A stretch of DNA of 64,000 bases, from contig NC_013081.1 in assembly GCF_000142805.1 (NCBI RefSeq), positions 682,001 to 746,000 on the forward strand. Direction: 5' to 3'. Shown in pieces: positions 60,927 through 64,000 of this stretch. The stretch is from Lachancea thermotolerans CBS 6340 (Eukaryota; Ascomycota; Saccharomycetes; Saccharomycetales; Saccharomycetaceae). The position numbers and the translations under genes were made by a program. Below the pieces are notes generated by a model. The model had not been told where the DNA came from. It was given only the letters and a program-made list of their open reading frames with translations, and made no database searches. Every line of letters begins with the position of its first letter. The stretch's first letter is position 1.

Positions 60927-61691
60927 TCAGGCAAAGGAGGGGTCAATATCCTTTCCCTGAATGTATATGTCGGCCTCATGTTTGATGCGATCAATAAAGG
61001 CCCCATACAAAGAATAATACTTGGTAAGGTCTTTGAAAACAGGCTTCAAATCAGCAAAGTAGCCAACCTTTTTCAGCAACTCCTCGTTTTGAACGCTAGA
61101 CAATTCTGTTTCAGAAGATTCTTTGAAACTGGAGACTATTATGTCACCTAGCACTTTGAGGGAACTCTTGAAACTTGATACGGATATCAGCTCCTGTGGT
61201 TGACTTTTGTCGGTGATTTCCGCTGAAATTATTACAATCGATCTGAGTTGCTCGAAGCAGTTTAAAACTTTTTGCAAATTTGTTTTAACAGTCTTCAGAT
61301 CTTTGATGTCCACAACAGTCTTAGTGCTCTCTTGGTTATTCTTCTTTATTTCCGTGAGTTGCTTGTTGACGCCTGCGATGTCGTCCTTCAAGTTCTTGAC
61401 CGAATTTCCCAAAGTTTCGAGGTAGTACTCCAGCTTAGTTGTACCCTCTGCTTGCGAGTACGAGGTTGAAAAGGAAAGCAGCTCGGTGGGCTTCCGGAGC
61501 TTATCTATAGTCGATCCCAACTCTCTTGTGAGGCAATCAGTGTAAAGATCAAGTTTTGAGAGTAGGGTGGTGGAAATTGATTGGAGTTCACTGATTGGCA
61601 TGTTCTCTGCGGAAAGAAGTATGTCCAGATATGCGTGAGGGACGAACTCCTCATCAAAGAACATTTTCAGTAGCTCATCCTCGGTACACAT
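60927..61691 (-). CDS. COG7: Conserved oligomeric Golgi complex subunit 7
   Basis: A 254-residue helical subunit of the COG tether for retrograde intra-Golgi transport. The first ATG of the frame, at 61691, gives MCTEDELLKMFFDEEFVPHAYLDILLS, very like the S. cerevisiae Cog7 N-terminus (MFFDEEFVPHA). Later shared blocks are KLEYYLETLGNSVKNLKDDI and the coiled coil around LTEIKKNNQESTK. COG7 converges with PMC1 (147 bp between stops) and lies in line with RPN14, as in S. cerevisiae. Confidence 0.92.
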   Translation of the reverse strand: MCTEDELLKMFFDEEFVPHAYLDILLSAENMPISELQSISTTLLSKLDLYTDCLTRELGSTIDKLRKPTELLSFSTSYSQAEGTTKLEYYLETLGNSVKNLKDDIAGVNKQLTEIKKNNQESTKTVVDIKDLKTVKTNLQKVLNCFEQLRSIVIISAEITDKSQPQELISVSSFKSSLKVLGDIIVSSFKESSETELSSVQNEELLKKVGYFADLKPVFKDLTKYYSLYGAFIDRIKHEADIYIQGKDIDPSFA

Positions 61692-61808
61692 TGGGGTCCT
61701 CGCCTTATTAGGGCCTGCGCCCGAGCCGAACAATAACGCGTATGAAAAGTCAAATCAGTTGTAATGAGGGTCACGGAGGACGAGGATGCTAAGTTCAACT
61801 TCAATTCG

Positions 61809-63041
61809 CTAGTAAACTGCACAGAGCCCTCCGCTACCAACAGCGAGAGTTCTCTGTTGGTCATCCAAAGGGGCGTATGCCGAGATTTTGGTTTCCTGGG
61901 AAACCAGAAAGGTTGGGTTCTGGATAGTGCCCGAATCTAAATCAACATGAAAAGCTGCCGAGGAATCGAGGTCCGAAGAGGCAAAAAGTCTCTGTGATTG
62001 AAAATGTAGAGCAGTGACAGGCGAACCTTGATTCCAACAAATGCTATCAATGGCCTTGCTGGGCATTCTAAGATCCCACTGTGCCAGAACACCATTCGCA
62101 TAGCCAGCGTATAGGAAGAGCGGAGATTCCGTAGAAGAAGTAGAACATTGAGAGTTGGACGTTAACGACCAACATGCCGACATGAACTGATTAGGAAGTT
62201 CGAGCAATTGTTCTTTCGAATACAAGTCGTGGCAAGAAATTGTTCCTGATTCATGCCCCGCTAAAACAATTTTTCCCGTTGTACCAAACTCAAGATGCTT
62301 ATCGTCGCTCGCTGTGGTTGCGTGCCCCAATAGCACCATAGCGTTTATAGCGTCGGTCCGATTAGAACTTCTTGCAAATGTATGAATAGCTTCTCCGCTT
62401 CCACACTCCCACAGCTTAACCGTGCCATCTTTGGAACCCGACAAGACATTACGACCTCGGTCAACAATGGCACTTGTAGTAATAGACCCTTTGTGCCCCT
62501 TTAAAGTTCGGGGGTTGCTTCCGTCTAAAACAGACCAGACCTTCAGCTGCATATCCATCGAACTGCTGAGAACAACCTGGCCGCTAGGGAAGAACTTCAC
62601 GTCGGTGATCTCGGCCTTGTGGCCTTTGAGAATTTGGATCTGCTCTCTTTGACTATCATGGACTGAGACTTCACCAGCGGTATTGCCTATAGCGTACAAG
62701 CAAGTACCATCCTTTTGAAAGACATCTACCGAAGTGAAATCGGGTGAGCCCAGCTCTGCAGCAGATGAATAGTTGTCGTGAGCTGTTTGAAATTTGCAGT
62801 GGTGGCTACCGAGCCTGGCTTCAAATGTTCGACGACCAGTCTGCTTGAAAGAATTGCCCGTACCGGCATCAAACACCAATACTTCCTCTTGAAGCTTGAC
62901 TTTTACACGAAATTCATCCACCTCGTAGGCCGAAGGCTCAACATTCACGTAAAATGAATCTTCGGCAAGCACTCCATTTTGAACATCCCGGATACAATCC
63001 ACGAAGTCCGGTTGGATGTTGTAATTAATTAGCGGCGACAT
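61809..63041 (-). CDS. RPN14: Proteasome assembly chaperone Rpn14
   Basis: A 410-residue WD40 propeller that binds the Rpt6 ATPase during assembly of the 19S base. The first ATG is at 63041 (MSPLINYNIQPDF). WD blades are seen in GHKAEITDVKFFPSGQVVLSSSMDMQLKVWSV (written in parts: ITDVKFFPSG, SSSMDMQLKVW), LKGHKGSITTSAIVDRGRNV, SGSKDGTVKLWECG, AGHESGTISCHDLYSKEQ and AGYANGVLAQWDLR. The block SNPRTLKGH and the C-terminal NPTFLVSQETKIS match Rpn14 rather than other WD proteins. Confidence 0.93.
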   Translation of the reverse strand: MSPLINYNIQPDFVDCIRDVQNGVLAEDSFYVNVEPSAYEVDEFRVKVKLQEEVLVFDAGTGNSFKQTGRRTFEARLGSHHCKFQTAHDNYSSAAELGSPDFTSVDVFQKDGTCLYAIGNTAGEVSVHDSQREQIQILKGHKAEITDVKFFPSGQVVLSSSMDMQLKVWSVLDGSNPRTLKGHKGSITTSAIVDRGRNVLSGSKDGTVKLWECGSGEAIHTFARSSNRTDAINAMVLLGHATTASDDKHLEFGTTGKIVLAGHESGTISCHDLYSKEQLLELPNQFMSACWSLTSNSQCSTSSTESPLFLYAGYANGVLAQWDLRMPSKAIDSICWNQGSPVTALHFQSQRLFASSDLDSSAAFHVDLDSGTIQNPTFLVSQETKISAYAPLDDQQRTLAVGSGGLCAVY

Positions 63042-63620
63042 CTGTACAAGGTTAACCAACAGCCTGCCTTTGAAGCTGTTTCTAAGATCTGTTAAGGTTC
63101 ATTATGCTCCTACTATCATTCATCGAAGGTTTTGTAGCCTAATACGAATTAGGGCAATGAAGGCAACATGTCGCCTGTCAACAGATTTCCAGTCCAGCCT
63201 GTAGCACAAGCCACTCACAAATATTGCAAATTGAATCTTCCATTCTGTTTGAACTCAAGTTAGTGCGGCACTGCCGTTTTGAGGAATTGTCAAATTATAA
63301 GATACTCAGCGGAAGCGCTTCCGGGTGTATCTCGTTGAACGCACATCGAGGGTCAAGCCAGATGCTTCGGTAGTCTGACTAAACCAGTCGCACATTCCAA
63401 TTAAGAAACGTCACTGGAGGGGTCAAAAGGTGTGCTTTCTAGATGTTTTGTTTTACGCACCTTATTGAACGCGACGCGTAAATATTTTTTTTATGAGCAG
63501 AATCGCGATAATAAAAACGATCATCTTTGCCACTGCATCTTCCCAACCCAAAAATACGCCCGTAGCGTACCAGTAGAATACTAGCATCTCGACAGAACAT
63601 CCCAATACTTTCAGCTGGCC
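63042..63620. promoter_or_regulatory. RPN14-RFA1 divergent promoter region with MCB
   Basis: A 579-bp region between divergent start codons. It contains a perfect MluI cell-cycle box ACGCGT at 63474-63479, 142 bp before the RFA1 ATG, and a CGCG-rich neighbourhood. MBF drives RFA1 and other replication genes at G1/S in yeast. The region also contains the small ORF listed separately. No PACE element was found on the RPN14 side. Confidence 0.55.
63462..63587 (-). CDS. Possible small transmembrane protein, 41 aa
   Basis: A 41-codon frame from ATG at 63587, which starts 33 bp upstream of the RFA1 ATG on the other strand. The peptide has a short aromatic N-terminus (MLVFYWYATGVFLGWED), a strongly hydrophobic stretch (IVFIIAILLI) and a basic end (KKIFTRRVQ). 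It looks like a single-pass tail-anchored protein. The pattern Tyr-x-Tyr..., Trp-Glu, ten residues, then a hydrophobic helix resembles small subunits of serine palmitoyltransferase (Y.Y...EPWER...), but the match is weak. It overlaps the RFA1 promoter including the MCB, so it could equally be chance. The frame stays open upstream to 63644 without an ATG. Confidence 0.35.
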   Translation of the reverse strand: MLVFYWYATGVFLGWEDAVAKMIVFIIAILLIKKIFTRRVQ

Positions 63621-64000
63621 ATGTCCGATACTAATTTGACGCAAGGTGAGCTACGCGGTATATTCACCACAGAAGAGAAGTATCACAACGCGACCGGGGG
63701 CATTTACCAATGCGTGAGGACGAGGAAGAATGATCCATCTAATCATGCCAATAGAAAGAACCTTATAGTTGTTTCTGATGGGATGCATAGGGTCAAAGCT
63801 CTTCTGAGAAATGAAGCGGTGCAGAAAGCGCAAGATGCAGAGCTCCACAGTGGCGATATCTTCCGACTGACTAGGGGCGAGCCTGCGATCGTCAAAGAAA
63901 AGAAGAAATACGTGTTGCTCATTGATGATTTGGAGATTATACAGTCCCGTGCAGAGATCCAAAATCCCAATTGCGAGCTCATTGACAACTACCTGATTGC
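63621..64000 (+). CDS. RFA1: Replication protein A large subunit, N-terminal part
   Basis: The frame starts with ATG at 63621 (MSDTNLTQGELRGIF) and continues past the right edge; 126 codons are visible. They form the N-terminal OB fold (DBD-F) of RPA70, which binds checkpoint and replication partners: IFTTEEKY, GGIYQCVRTRKND, NRKNLIVVSDGMHRVKALLRN, SGDIFRLTRGEPAIVKEKKKYVLL (in two blocks) and IQSRAE. This is very like S. cerevisiae Rfa1 (YAR007C). RPA is the main single-stranded DNA binding complex in replication, repair and recombination. An MCB upstream suggests G1/S expression. Confidence 0.96.
   Translation, partial: MSDTNLTQGELRGIFTTEEKYHNATGGIYQCVRTRKNDPSNHANRKNLIVVSDGMHRVKALLRNEAVQKAQDAELHSGDIFRLTRGEPAIVKEKKKYVLLIDDLEIIQSRAEIQNPNCELIDNYLI

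Overview
The window reads as nuclear DNA of a budding yeast of the Saccharomycetaceae. It is dense with intron-poor genes on both strands, and almost every protein has a clear Saccharomyces cerevisiae counterpart. Gene order gives the best clue to the lineage. Genes that in S. cerevisiae lie on chromosome VII left (PGD1/MED3, PIB2, STT3, GET1, CKB1, JAC1, ATE1, KAP122, LEU1, MPO1, SCL1, ERG4, PUF4, PMA1, PMC1, COG7, RPN14) are interleaved here with genes of chromosome II left (FMT1, SCT1, LAA2/YBL010C, HIR1, SLA1, LDB7). The pair SEN34 and RFA1, from chromosome I, is also present. One haspin kinase stands where S. cerevisiae has ALK1 and ALK2, and one PDR1/PDR3 gene stands for that pair. This is the pattern of a species that never had the whole-genome duplication; Lachancea is my best guess at genus (inference).

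Layout. 1-14.4 kb: MED3 (cut by the left edge), an unidentified helical protein, FMT1, tRNA-Asp, SCT1/GPT2, PIB2, STT3, LAA2, haspin kinase, GET1 and CKB1. 14.4-25.8 kb: JAC1, ATE1, KAP122 (with an intron), an ARO8-like aminotransferase and HIR1 (with an intron). 25.8-42.7 kb: LEU1 behind three Leu3-type sites, SLA1, MPO1, SCL1, LDB7, ERG4, PDR1/3 and PUF4. 42.7-48.4 kb: a tandem duplication of about 2.3 kb carrying two Old Yellow Enzyme genes, followed by TG microsatellites. 48.4-54.3 kb: PMA1, a GC-rich gene-free stretch of about 2 kb and an ADH6/7-type alcohol dehydrogenase. 54.3-64 kb: tRNA-Ala with a probable 11-nt intron, tRNA-Ser, SEN34, PMC1, COG7, RPN14, a possible tiny membrane-protein gene and the start of RFA1.

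The genes are mostly housekeeping functions transcribed one by one. Themes that recur are ion pumping (PMA1, PMC1), secretory pathway and lipids (STT3, GET1, COG7, LAA2, SCT1, ERG4, MPO1), proteasome and protein turnover (SCL1, RPN14, ATE1), and stress or detoxification (PDR1/3, two OYEs, ADH6/7). I recognise no transposon, LTR, virus-like element, centromere or CRISPR array. The parts most worth a second look are the two spliceosomal introns, the intron-bearing tRNA-Ala close to SEN34, the unequal active-site loops of the two OYE copies, the small transmembrane ORF upstream of RFA1, and the GC-rich stretch between PMA1 and the ADH gene.
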